Source: Streptomyces atratus
Lineage (GTDB): Bacteria; Actinomycetota; Actinomycetes; Streptomycetales; Streptomycetaceae
DNA: 64,000 nt
Direction: 5' to 3'
NCBI RefSeq assembly: GCF_014648655.1
Contig: NZ_BMRN01000020.1
Coordinates: 62,001-126,000, forward strand
Shown: one piece after another, positions 52,339 through 60,276 of the stretch
How the letters are laid out: every line of letters starts with the position of its first letter
Position numbering within the stretch: position 1 is the first letter of the stretch
Notes under the pieces: generated by a model
What the model saw: the letters and a program-made list of their open reading frames with translations, nothing else
Told to the model about the DNA's origin: nothing
Database searches by the model: none
Program-made: the position numbers and the translations under genes

Positions 52339-53747
52339 CCGACGCTGCCGCGACTGGAGTTTCGATGCAGTACCACCCGCAGCCGGCCCCCGGCCTCGCC
52401 CGCCCCTGGGCCTTCCCCGCGCCAGAGCGTGGCGCCCTGCCCAACGGCCTCACGGTGCTGCGCTGCCACCGCCCCGGCCAGCAGGTCGTGGCGGTCGAGA
52501 TCTTCCTCGACGCCCCGCTGGACGCCGAGCCCGAGGGCCTCGACGGCGTGGCCACGATCATGTCGCGGGCGCTGTCCGAGGGCACCGACAAGCACACCGC
52601 CGAGGAGTTCGCCGCCGAGCTGGAGCGCTGCGGCGCCACCCTCGACGCGCACGCCGACCACCCCGGCGTCCGGGTCTCCCTGGAGGTCCCGGCCTCCCGG
52701 CTGGCCAAGGCGCTCGCGCTGGTCGCCGAGGCGCTGCGGGCGCCCGCCTTCGCCGACAGCGAGATCGAACGGCTGGTACGCAACCGGCTCGACGAGATCC
52801 CGCACGAGCAGGCCAACCCGGCCCGGCGCGCCGCCAAGCAGCTCTCCAAGGAGCTCTTCCCGGCCGCGGCGCGGATGTCGCGCCCGCGCCAGGGCACCGA
52901 GGAGACGGTGGAACGGATCGACTCGGCGGCCGTGCGTGCCTTCTTCGACGCCCACGTCCGACCGTCCACGGCGACCGCCGTGGTCGTCGGTGACCTCACC
53001 GGCATCGACCTGGACGCCCTGCTCGCCGACACTCTCGGCGACTGGTCGGGAGACACCGCAGAGCCTCGTCCCGCCCCGCCGATCACCGCCGACGACACCG
53101 GCCGAGTGGTGATCGTCGACCGTCCGGGTGCGGTGCAGACACAGCTGCTGATCGGCCGGATCGGCGCCGACCGGCACGACAGCGTGTGGCCGGCCCAGGT
53201 GCTGGGCACGTACTGCCTGGGCGGCACGCTCACCTCCCGGCTGGACCGTGTGCTGCGCGAGGAGAAGGGCTACACCTACGGGGTACGGGCCTTCGCCCAG
53301 GTGCTGCGGTCGTCGGCCCCGGATTCCGCCTCGGGGGCGAGTGGTGCCGCGATGCTCGCCATCAGCGGATCGGTGGACACGGAGTCCACGGGACCGGCGC
53401 TGAAGGACCTGTGGACGGTCCTGCGGACCCTGGCGGCCGAGGGACTGACCGATGAAGAGCGTGAGACGGCCGTGCAGAACCTCGTGGGTGTCGCACCGCT
53501 GAAGTTCGAGACGGCGGCCTCGGTCGCGGGCACGCTCGCCGACCAGGTCGAGCAGCACCTCCCGGACGACTACCAGGCACAGTTGTACGCCCGGCTCGCG
53601 GAGACCGGCACGGTCGAGGCGACCGCTGCGGTGGTCAACGCATTCCCGGGTGACCGGCTGGTCACGATCCTCGTCGGTGACGCGTCACAGATCGAGGATC
53701 CGGTCCGGGCCCTGGGCATCGGAGAGGTGTCGGTGGTCGCCGGCTGA
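52335..53747 (+). CDS. M16 family protein, zinc-less partner subunit
   Basis: 470-residue M16-fold protein. The position of the HxxEH zinc motif reads LDGVATIMSRALSEGT, with no histidines, so it cannot be an active peptidase on its own. The substrate-binding Arg/Tyr motif of the non-catalytic subunit (LTSRLDRVLREEKGYTYG) is well kept. It probably forms a heterodimer with the upstream active subunit, as in mitochondrial processing peptidase and SPH2681/2682-type bacterial pairs. GTG 52335 overlaps the upstream stop by four bases. Followed by a terminator. Confidence 0.9.
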   Translation: MTDAAATGVSMQYHPQPAPGLARPWAFPAPERGALPNGLTVLRCHRPGQQVVAVEIFLDAPLDAEPEGLDGVATIMSRALSEGTDKHTAEEFAAELERCGATLDAHADHPGVRVSLEVPASRLAKALALVAEALRAPAFADSEIERLVRNRLDEIPHEQANPARRAAKQLSKELFPAAARMSRPRQGTEETVERIDSAAVRAFFDAHVRPSTATAVVVGDLTGIDLDALLADTLGDWSGDTAEPRPAPPITADDTGRVVIVDRPGAVQTQLLIGRIGADRHDSVWPAQVLGTYCLGGTLTSRLDRVLREEKGYTYGVRAFAQVLRSSAPDSASGASGAAMLAISGSVDTESTGPALKDLWTVLRTLAAEGLTDEERETAVQNLVGVAPLKFETAASVAGTLADQVEQHLPDDYQAQLYARLAETGTVEATAAVVNAFPGDRLVTILVGDASQIEDPVRALGIGEVSVVAG

Positions 53748-53781
53748 CGGGCGTCACCCGTCGTGGACACCGGACGACCGG

Positions 53782-53819
53782 CCGGGCCGAGGCGGGCGAC
53801 CCCCGCCCGCCCGGCCCGG
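53782..53819. terminator. Terminator of the M16 operon
   Basis: GC-rich hairpin: GGCGGGCG / CGCCCGCC plus an outer CCGGGCC / GGCCCGG, separated by a small bulge, with a five-base loop. Confidence 0.75.
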
Positions 53820-53916
53820 TGCGTGTGACAGCCCACCGGTCGACTTTCACGTCCGACCGCGCACCGAAGGTATCGACCGGCCCACCGACCCGTCATATAC
53901 CTGCATATCGGGACAT

Positions 53917-53961
53917 GAGGAAGACTCCTGTGAGCGAAATCTCGCCGGAGTCTTCCTCTTT
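53917..53961 (+). terminator. Second hairpin with T-rich tail upstream of the riboswitch
   Basis: Perfect 12-base stem GAGGAAGACTCC / GGAGTCTTCCTC (53917-53928 and 53947-53958), 18-base loop, followed by TTTGT. It looks like an intrinsic terminator on the plus strand, although the M16 terminator is already 100 bases upstream. It could end a small unannotated transcript. Confidence 0.5.
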
Positions 53962-54025
53962 GTCCATTTCGGCGGGAAGGTTGCCTGTCTGCCCTGTGGG
54001 ATGCGCTACAAAACGGCCTGTCCGT

Positions 54026-54055
54026 TTGGTGAATGCGAGTGACCCCGCTTAGCGT
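54026..54055 (+). promoter_or_regulatory. Promoter of the riboswitch-controlled peptidase gene
   Basis: TTGGTG at 54026-54031 and TAGCGT at 54050-54055 with an 18-base spacer fit the HrdB consensus. The start point would be near 54062, giving a leader of about 218 bases that contains the whole riboswitch. Confidence 0.6.
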
Positions 54056-54102
54056 CGGCTGGGCTGTCCGTCACTCGTATGCCGCATCCGTGACGTACCG
54101 GG

Positions 54103-54260
54103 CAGCCATCGCCGAGTCCCCGTCAGGCGCGAGCCTGGGGAGCCGGGGACCCATGCAGTCCCTGGGGTGAATCGGATGCCTGAGCCCGGATGAGGCCGGG
54201 GCACCCGTAGGAGACCTTCCTGCTCCGAACCCGTCAGCTAACCCGGTAGGCGAGAAGGAA
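54103..54260 (+). ncRNA. c-di-AMP (ydaO-yuaA) riboswitch
   Basis: The conserved aptamer blocks are present in order: GCCGGGGACCCA near 54142, GGGGTGAATC near 54164 and the 3' hallmark CCGAACCCGTCAGCTAACCC (54225-54244) followed by GGTAGGCG. This class binds cyclic di-AMP. In Streptomyces it commonly sits before cell-wall hydrolase genes and switches them off at high c-di-AMP. Here it lies directly before the M23 peptidase gene. Exact boundaries are approximate. Confidence 0.92.
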
Positions 54261-54279
54261 GGAAAGGATCAGCCACTTC

Positions 54280-55092
54280 ATGGCGTTCACCCGTGCCACC
54301 GGGAAGCATCGTGCCCCGAGCCGACTGACGCGCGGCAGCGCGAAGATCGCCGGCGCCGCGGCTCTGGCCACCACCGGCGTCATCGGCGGCATGGCCTCTC
54401 CGGCCCTCGCTGCGGACTCCTCCATCAGCGAGACCGGTCTGAACCAGGTCATCGCCATCGAGGGCGCCCTCGCCGACCAGATCGACGCCCAGGCCGACGC
54501 ACAGAAGCACCAGGCCGATGTCGCGGCTAAGGCGAAGGCGGAGGCCCAGCGGAAGGCCGAGGCCAAGAAGAGGGCCGAAGCCAAGAAGATGGCCGAAGCG
54601 AAGGCCAAGGCCGAGGCGAAGCGCGCGGCCGAGGCGCGCGCCGAGAAGGCCCGCGCCGCCCGGTCCGCCGAGCGCACCCGCCTGGGTTCCTTCCAGCTCC
54701 CGGTCGCCGGTTCGTACGTCACCACCGGCTACAAGTCCAGTGGCTCGCTCTGGTCCTCCGGCAGCCACTCGGGCATCGACTTCCACGCCGCGTCCGGCAG
54801 CTCCGTCGTCGCCGTCGGCGCCGGTACGGTCGTCGAGGCCGGCTGGGGAGGCGCGTACGGCAACAACATCGTGCTCCGGATGACGGACGGCACGTACACG
54901 CAGTACGGCCACCTCTCCTCGATCGGCGTCTCCGTCGGCCAGAGCGTCGGCGCGGGCCAGCAGATCGGCCTCTCCGGCTCGACCGGCAACTCCACCGGTC
55001 CGCACCTCCACTTCGAGGCCCGGACCACGCCGTCGTACGGCTCCGACATGGACCCCGTCGCGTACCTGCGCGCCCACGGCGTCAACGTCTGA
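54280..55092 (+). CDS. Secreted M23 (LytM-type) peptidoglycan peptidase
   Basis: 270-residue exported zinc peptidase that cuts peptide cross-links in the cell wall. A signal peptide (about residues 1-44, ending SPALA-A) is followed by a long Ala/Lys/Glu coiled coil (~60-125) and the LytM domain (~140-262). Zinc ligands and catalytic histidine are visible in HSGIDFHA, YGHLSSIGV and GPHLHFEART. The coiled coil probably positions or restrains the enzyme. ATG 54280 follows GGAAAGGA. Expression should be under c-di-AMP control through the upstream riboswitch, which links it to osmotic state, growth or spore germination. Confidence 0.93.
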   Translation: MAFTRATGKHRAPSRLTRGSAKIAGAAALATTGVIGGMASPALAADSSISETGLNQVIAIEGALADQIDAQADAQKHQADVAAKAKAEAQRKAEAKKRAEAKKMAEAKAKAEAKRAAEARAEKARAARSAERTRLGSFQLPVAGSYVTTGYKSSGSLWSSGSHSGIDFHAASGSSVVAVGAGTVVEAGWGGAYGNNIVLRMTDGTYTQYGHLSSIGVSVGQSVGAGQQIGLSGSTGNSTGPHLHFEARTTPSYGSDMDPVAYLRAHGVNV

Positions 55093-55118
55093 CCGACGCT
55101 CCACACGCAGCACCCCTT

Positions 55119-55149
55119 CGAAGGCCCCGGCAGCACGCCGGGGCCTTCG
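55119..55149. terminator. Terminator after the M23 peptidase gene
   Basis: Perfect 13-base stem CGAAGGCCCCGGC / GCCGGGGCCTTCG with a five-base loop. Confidence 0.85.
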
Positions 55150-55320
55150 CCGTGCCCGGCCTCCGTGCCCGCCCGTAGTACCTGCTCCCCGAACCTTCCT
55201 GTGGCCAAAAGATATTCATGAATTTCCACCCGGCATCGGAAATGCGGCCACATTGCAATAGAGTCGCAGAACAGGCGTCGGTCGGCCGCGTTTCGCGGGG
55301 ATTAAGGCGGAGGTTCGGAC

Positions 55321-56034
55321 ATGCGCATTCCGGCGCATTCGGTATGCACGGCAATCCGTGACGACATCGTCTCGGGTGTCTTCGAACGCGGAAGCCGGCT
55401 CACCGAGGAGTTGCTGGCGCGCCGTTACGGGGTCTCCCGTGTCCCGGTACGGGAAGCGCTGCGCACCCTGGAGTCCGAGGGCTTCGTGGTCACCCGCCGG
55501 CACGCGGGCGCCTGCGTCGCCGAGCCCTCCGAGGAGGAGGCCGCCGACCTCCTGGAGGTCCGGATGCTGCTGGAGCCGCTCGGTGCCGCGCGCGCCGCGC
55601 AGCGCCGCACCGAGGCGCATCTCAAGGTATTGCGCGGTCTGGTCAGGCTCGGCCAGGAGCGGGCCCGACGGGGCGAGGGGGAGGACCTGCGCTCACTGGG
55701 CGGCTGGTTCCACGAGACGTTGGCACAGGCCTCCGGCAGTCCCGGCCTGATCGCGCTGCTCACCCAGCTCCGGCACAAGATCGCCTGGATGTACACGGTC
55801 GAGCAGCCGGCCCGCCCGGTGGACTCCTGGGCCGAGCGCGGGGCCATTGTGGACGCGGTGGCGCGGCGTGATGCGGAACGGGCCAGGGTGCTGGCCGCCC
55901 AGCACGCCGAACGGGCCGCGGCCGCGCACCGGCCGCGCCGCGCCGACCGGCCGGGCCGCCGGCCCGGCACCTCGCGCACCGACCGGGTGAGGACTTCGCA
56001 ACATTCCGTAAACACCACAGGCATTCAGCATTAA
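55321..56034 (+). CDS. GntR-family regulator with FCD domain
   Basis: 237-residue repressor. Winged helix: VCTAIRDDIVSGVFERGSRL, then LARRYGVSRVPVREALRTLE and GFVVTRRHAGACVA. The FCD ligand domain includes EVRMLLEPLGAARAAQRR, then LGGWFHETLAQASGSP and RGAIVDAVARRDAERAR. It ends in an Arg/Pro-rich tail (HRPRRADRPGRRPG). ATG 55321 follows GGAGG. The ligand is probably a small carboxylate but this cannot be told from sequence. Single-gene unit, convergent with ptsH. Confidence 0.88.
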   Translation: MRIPAHSVCTAIRDDIVSGVFERGSRLTEELLARRYGVSRVPVREALRTLESEGFVVTRRHAGACVAEPSEEEAADLLEVRMLLEPLGAARAAQRRTEAHLKVLRGLVRLGQERARRGEGEDLRSLGGWFHETLAQASGSPGLIALLTQLRHKIAWMYTVEQPARPVDSWAERGAIVDAVARRDAERARVLAAQHAERAAAAHRPRRADRPGRRPGTSRTDRVRTSQHSVNTTGIQH

Positions 56035-56127
56035 CAATTACGTCGTATACAAAGAGTCGTGATTCTGTGAGGGCTTTCTTGGGGTGCCCGAATTTACTCC
56101 GGTCGCCCCGGGTCGGGAAAGCGAAAA

Positions 56128-56158
56128 AGCCGCGGCCCTCAATAAGGGTGCCGCGGCT
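56128..56158 (-). terminator. Intrinsic terminator of ptsH
   Basis: Stem AGCCGCGGC / GCCGCGGCT with a 13-base interior that includes a short CCT/AGG inner pairing. On the minus strand it is followed by TTTTT, a classic terminator downstream of ptsH. Confidence 0.85.
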
Positions 56159-56175
56159 CGCTCGCAGAAAATGGT

Positions 56176-56457
56176 TCAGACGGTCTCCGGAAGCTCATCG
56201 AGCCCTTCGGCGACCAGCTTCGCCAGACGGTCCAGGGCGGCTTCGGAGTCGTCGGCCTCGGACGCGAGCACGATTTCCTCGCCGCCGTGCGCGCCGAGAC
56301 CGAGCACCGCGAGCATGGAGGCGGCGTTCACCGGGTTGCCGTCGGCCTTGGAGATCGTCACAGGGACGCCGGAAGCCGTAGCGGCACGGACGAAGATGGA
56401 AGCGGGGCGGGCGTGCAGGCCCTCGGCCCAACCGACGTTGACGCGGCGCTCAGCCAT
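56176..56457 (-). CDS. ptsH: HPr, phosphocarrier protein of the sugar phosphotransferase system
   Basis: 93-residue cytosolic phosphocarrier between enzyme I and the sugar-specific EIIA components. Phospho-site His15 is in GLHARPAS. Ser47 is in the position of the regulatory serine of Gram-positive HPr (NAASMLAVLGLGAHGGEEI), though the surrounding motif is not the typical kinase site. ATG 56457 follows AAGGG; GTG 56472 would add five residues (MKGRT). Monocistronic, ended by a T-tailed terminator. Confidence 0.96.
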   Translation of the reverse strand: MAERRVNVGWAEGLHARPASIFVRAATASGVPVTISKADGNPVNAASMLAVLGLGAHGGEEIVLASEADDSEAALDRLAKLVAEGLDELPETV

Positions 56458-56629
56458 GGTTCTGCCCTTCACGAATCAATGGTTGTCTAGACCAGTCTCT
56501 CATGTGGTGCGCAATGCTCCGGCCGCCCCGCGGCACGCCCACAACCCGTGCTGTTCCGCCGATCGGCCCCCTCAGACTGCCCCGGCCCCAAGATCTACGC
56601 GACCGCTGACGGAGCCGTAGTCTTTGCGC

Positions 56630-59551
56630 ATGCAGCCCTCGCCGGAGCAGAGTCCGCATCACGCGTACCCCGACCACTGGGAAGCGGACGTGGTCCTCCG
56701 CGACGGAGGAACCGCCCGGATCAGGCCCATCACCACGGACGACGCCGAGCGGCTGGTCAGCTTCTACGAGCAGGTCTCCGACGAGTCGAAGTACTACCGC
56801 TTCTTCGCCCCGTACCCCCGTCTGTCCGACAGGGACGTGCACCGCTTCACCCATCACGACTACGTCGACCGGGTGGGGCTCGCGGTCACGGTCGGCGGCG
56901 AGTTCATCGCGACCGTCCGCTACGACCGGATCGACGAGCGGGGCAGGCCCGCCTCCGCGCCCGCCGACGAGGCCGAGGTCGCCTTCCTCGTCCAGGACGC
57001 GCATCAGGGCCGGGGCGTGGCATCGGCGCTTCTCGAACACATCGCCGCCGTCGCCCGCGAGCGAGGCATCCGCCGCTTCGCTGCCGAGGTGCTGCCCGCA
57101 AACAACAAGATGATCAAGGTGTTCCGGGACGCCGGGTACACCCAGCAGCGCAGCTTCGAGGACGGCTCCGTCCATCTCACCCTGGACCTGGAACCGACCG
57201 CGGAGTCACTCGCCGTGCAGCGCGGCCGTGAGCAGCGGGCCGAGGCGCGCTCCGTGCAACGGCTGCTCGCCCCCGGATCCGTCGCCGTCATCGGCGCGGG
57301 CCGGACTCCCGGCGGGGTCGGCCGCACGGTCCTGCGCAACCTTCTCGGGGCCGGCTTCACCGGCCGTACTTACGCAGTGAACCGCGCCTTCGCCGCCGAC
57401 CAGGGCACGATCGACGGTGTCCCCGCCCACCGTTGCGTCGGCGAGATCGACGAGCAGGTGGATCTCGCGGTCGTCGCCGTCCCTGCCGACCGGGTTCCGG
57501 AGGCCGTCGCCGACTGCGGTGAGCACGGTGTCCAGGGCCTGGTCGTCCTCTCCGCCGGGTACGCCGAATGGGGCGCCGAAGGCAGGGAACGGCAGCGTGA
57601 ACTGGTCCGCCAGGCCCGCTCGTACGGGATGCGGATCATCGGCCCGAATGCCTTCGGAATCATCAACAACTCCCAAGCCGTCCGGTTGAACGCCTCCCTC
57701 GCCCCCGAGCCGCCCGCCCCCGGACGCATCGGCCTCTTCACGCAGTCCGGAGCGATCGGCATCGCGCTGCTCTCCGGGCTCTACCGGCGTGGCGCAGGCC
57801 TGTCCACCTTCATCTCCGCCGGTAACCGTGCCGACATCTCGGGCAACGACTTCCTGCAGTACTGGTACGAGGACCCGGACACCGATGTCGCCCTGCTGTA
57901 CCTCGAATCGCTCGGCAACCCCCGCAAGTTCACCCGCCTCGCGCGGCGCACCGCGGCGGTGAAGCCGGTGGTCGTGGTGAAGGGCGCCCGGCACAGCGGC
58001 TCCACCCCGCCCGGCCATGCGGTGCCGGTCAGCCGGATCCCGGATACGACGGTCTCCGCGCTCATGCGGCAGGCGGGCGTGATCCGCGTCGACACCGTGA
58101 CGGAGATGGTCGATGCGGGTCTCCTCCTCGCCGATCAGCCCCTCCCGGCGGGCCCGCGGGTCGCGATCCTCGGCAACTCCGAATCGCTCGGTCTGCTCAC
58201 GTACGACGCCTGCCTGGCCGAGGGGCTGCGCCCGCGCCCGCCCCGTGACCTCACCACCGCCGCCACTCCGCAGGACTTCCGGGATGCCCTGGCCGAGGCC
58301 CTCGCCGACGAGGGCTGCGACTCGGTGGTCGTGACGGCGATCCCGTGGGTGGGCGAGAACGGCGAGGCGGAATCGGGCGACGGCGAGGTGCTGGCGACCG
58401 CTCTGCACGAGGCCGCCGCGGCCGGTCCCGCCAAGCCGGTGGCCGTCGTCCATGTGGAGATCGGCGGCCTGGCGGAGGCCCTCGCCGCGGCCACCAGCAC
58501 GGTCGCACTGCCGCGTCCTTCGGCACAGTCCTCCGCGGCCGCGACACCCCCTCGCGCCGGAGCCGTCACCACGACCGGCCCCGGCCCTGCGACTCCCTCA
58601 GCACCGGCAACCGGCAGCGGCAAAGCCACCACCGCCGCCGATGCGGGCACTGACGGCGACCCCGGCGTCCGGGCCGGCCGGATTCCCGCCTACCCCGCCG
58701 CCGAACGGGCCGTGCGTGCCCTGGCCGAAGCGGTGAGGTATGCGCAGTGGCGACGGCAGGCCGCCGTGCCCGGCAAGGTGCCCGAGTTCCTCGACGACAC
58801 CATCGACGAGCCGGGCGCCGCCGACCTGATCGACACCCTCCTCGGCCCCGACCCCGACCCACGGGGCAGACCGCTCGCCCACGACGAGGCGCGCGAACTC
58901 CTGGGCCGCTACGGCATCACCGTACGGCCGACGCTTCCGGCCCCCGACCCGGAAGCCGCTGTCGCCGCGGCGGCACAGTTCGGCTATCCCGTGGCGCTCA
59001 AGACCACCGCGCCCCATCTTCGCCACCGTGCCGATCTCGGCGGTGTCCGGCTGGACCTCGCCAACGAGGGCGTGTTGCGCCGGGCGTACGGCGAACTGAC
59101 CGACCTGCTCGGCAGGCCCGCCGAGCTCCAGCCCGTCGTCCAGGCCATGGCGCCGCGCGGCGTCGACACCGTCGTACGGGCCACGATCGACCCGGCGGCG
59201 GGTGCCGTCCTCTCCTTCGGGCTCGCGGGCGCGCCCTCCGAGCTTCTCGGCGACACCGCCCACCGCCTCGTTCCGGCCACCGACCGCGACGCCGCCGAGC
59301 TGATCCGGTCCATCCGGGCGGCGCCGGTGCTGTTCGGCTGGCGTGGCGCGGCGCCCGTGGACACCGCGGCGCTGGAAGAGCTGCTGCTGCGGGTGTCCCG
59401 GCTGGTCGACGACCATCCCGAGGTGGTCTCCATCGCCCTGGAACCGGTCGTGGTCGCCACCCAGGGGCTGACCGTCCTCGGTGCGAGCGTCCGGCTCTCG
59501 CCGCCCCCGGCCCGCACCGACCTCGGCCCCCGACGCCTCCCCAACTACTGA
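56630..59551 (+). CDS. PatA-like protein: GNAT acetyltransferase fused to NDP-forming acyl-CoA synthetase
   Basis: 973-residue protein. The N-terminal GNAT domain (~20-190) has the acetyl-CoA loop VQDAHQGRGVASALLEHIAA. It is followed by a CoA-binding Rossmann domain (SVAVIGAGRTPGGVGRTVLR), succinyl-CoA-ligase-like domains (GRIGLFTQSGAIGIALLSGL), a low-complexity Ala/Thr/Pro linker (~615-700) and an ATP-grasp domain (ARELLGRYGITVRPTLPAPD onward). The GNAT-first order is that of S. lividans PatA, which acetylates acyl-CoA synthetases, and the reverse of enterobacterial Pat. The phosphohistidine loop usually reads SHTG; here it reads GHAVPVSR, so the synthetase half is probably only a ligand sensor. 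ATG 56630 is likely leaderless (TAGTCT at 56618-56623). Confidence 0.87.
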   Translation: MQPSPEQSPHHAYPDHWEADVVLRDGGTARIRPITTDDAERLVSFYEQVSDESKYYRFFAPYPRLSDRDVHRFTHHDYVDRVGLAVTVGGEFIATVRYDRIDERGRPASAPADEAEVAFLVQDAHQGRGVASALLEHIAAVARERGIRRFAAEVLPANNKMIKVFRDAGYTQQRSFEDGSVHLTLDLEPTAESLAVQRGREQRAEARSVQRLLAPGSVAVIGAGRTPGGVGRTVLRNLLGAGFTGRTYAVNRAFAADQGTIDGVPAHRCVGEIDEQVDLAVVAVPADRVPEAVADCGEHGVQGLVVLSAGYAEWGAEGRERQRELVRQARSYGMRIIGPNAFGIINNSQAVRLNASLAPEPPAPGRIGLFTQSGAIGIALLSGLYRRGAGLSTFISAGNRADISGNDFLQYWYEDPDTDVALLYLESLGNPRKFTRLARRTAAVKPVVVVKGARHSGSTPPGHAVPVSRIPDTTVSALMRQAGVIRVDTVTEMVDAGLLLADQPLPAGPRVAILGNSESLGLLTYDACLAEGLRPRPPRDLTTAATPQDFRDALAEALADEGCDSVVVTAIPWVGENGEAESGDGEVLATALHEAAAAGPAKPVAVVHVEIGGLAEALAAATSTVALPRPSAQSSAAATPPRAGAVTTTGPGPATPSAPATGSGKATTAADAGTDGDPGVRAGRIPAYPAAERAVRALAEAVRYAQWRRQAAVPGKVPEFLDDTIDEPGAADLIDTLLGPDPDPRGRPLAHDEARELLGRYGITVRPTLPAPDPEAAVAAAAQFGYPVALKTTAPHLRHRADLGGVRLDLANEGVLRRAYGELTDLLGRPAELQPVVQAMAPRGVDTVVRATIDPAAGAVLSFGLAGAPSELLGDTAHRLVPATDRDAAELIRSIRAAPVLFGWRGAAPVDTAALEELLLRVSRLVDDHPEVVSIALEPVVVATQGLTVLGASVRLSPPPARTDLGPRRLPNY

Positions 59552-59679
59552 CCGGCGGCGCACCGTTTCGTCCCCGACCGCCGGGCGGGCGCGAAACCGG
59601 GTCCCTTCACCGCTGGGCCCCGTTCCGCTCTGCCGCACAACGTCCCCGGCAGTCATCCGTCCCCCGTAGGATGGTCCTC

Positions 59680-60276
59680 ATGGCAAAGACCGGTACGACG
59701 ACCCAGGGGCTGCGCGCGGCGATCGAGCGCAGCGGCTACTACCCGGCCCTCGTGGCCGAGGCGGTGGAGGCCGCCGTGGGCGGTGAGCCGGTCGCTTCGT
59801 ACCTGGTGCACCAGGAGACCACCTTCGATTCGAACGAGGTGCGCCGCCATGTCACGGTCCTGGTCCTGACGGACAACCGTTTCATCGTCAGCCACACCGA
59901 CGAGCAGAACGCGGACACCAGCTCCCCGACGCCGTACGCCACGACGTCCACCGAGTCGGTCAAGCTCGACCGGATCTCGTCGGTCGTGGTCAGCCGTGTC
60001 GTGGCCAACCCCGAGAAGTACGTACCGGGCACGCTGCCCCGCGAGGTCGTCCTCACCATCGGATGGGGCGCGGTCTCCCGGATCGACCTGGAGCCGGCCG
60101 CCTGCGGCGACCCCAACTGCGAGGCCGACCACGGCTACACCGGCAGCTCCACCGCCGACGATCTGAGCCTGCGGGTCAGCGAGGCCGGTGACGGCCCGGA
60201 CACCGTGCGCCAGACCCTTGCCTTCGCCCAGGCGCTCTCCGAGGCCACGGCCGCGACCGAGGCGACCGGCCGCTGA
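59680..60276 (+). CDS. DUF5998 family protein
   Basis: 198-residue actinobacterial protein. Readable blocks: GLRAAIERSGYYPALVAEAV, then SYLVHQETTFDSNEVRRHVT and LVLTDNRFIVSHTDE; further on KLDRISSVVVSRVV, GWGAVSRIDLEPAACGDPNC and ADDLSLRVSEAGDG. The strand-rich middle resembles a PH-like fold. One CGDPNCEADHGY segment could bind a metal. No function is known to me. ATG 59680 lacks a ribosome site; TAGGAT at 59667-59672 suggests a leaderless message. Its stop shares one base with the next start, so the two genes are coupled. Confidence 0.8.
   Translation: MAKTGTTTQGLRAAIERSGYYPALVAEAVEAAVGGEPVASYLVHQETTFDSNEVRRHVTVLVLTDNRFIVSHTDEQNADTSSPTPYATTSTESVKLDRISSVVVSRVVANPEKYVPGTLPREVVLTIGWGAVSRIDLEPAACGDPNCEADHGYTGSSTADDLSLRVSEAGDGPDTVRQTLAFAQALSEATAATEATGR

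Larger units (their letters stand above)
53748..54279. other. Leader and riboswitch region of the M23 peptidase gene
   Basis: 532 bases without a protein gene. In order: terminator of the M16 operon (53782-53819), a second hairpin with a T-rich tail (53917-53961), a promoter (54026-54055), the c-di-AMP riboswitch (about 54103-54260) and the ribosome site of the peptidase gene. Confidence 0.75.
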
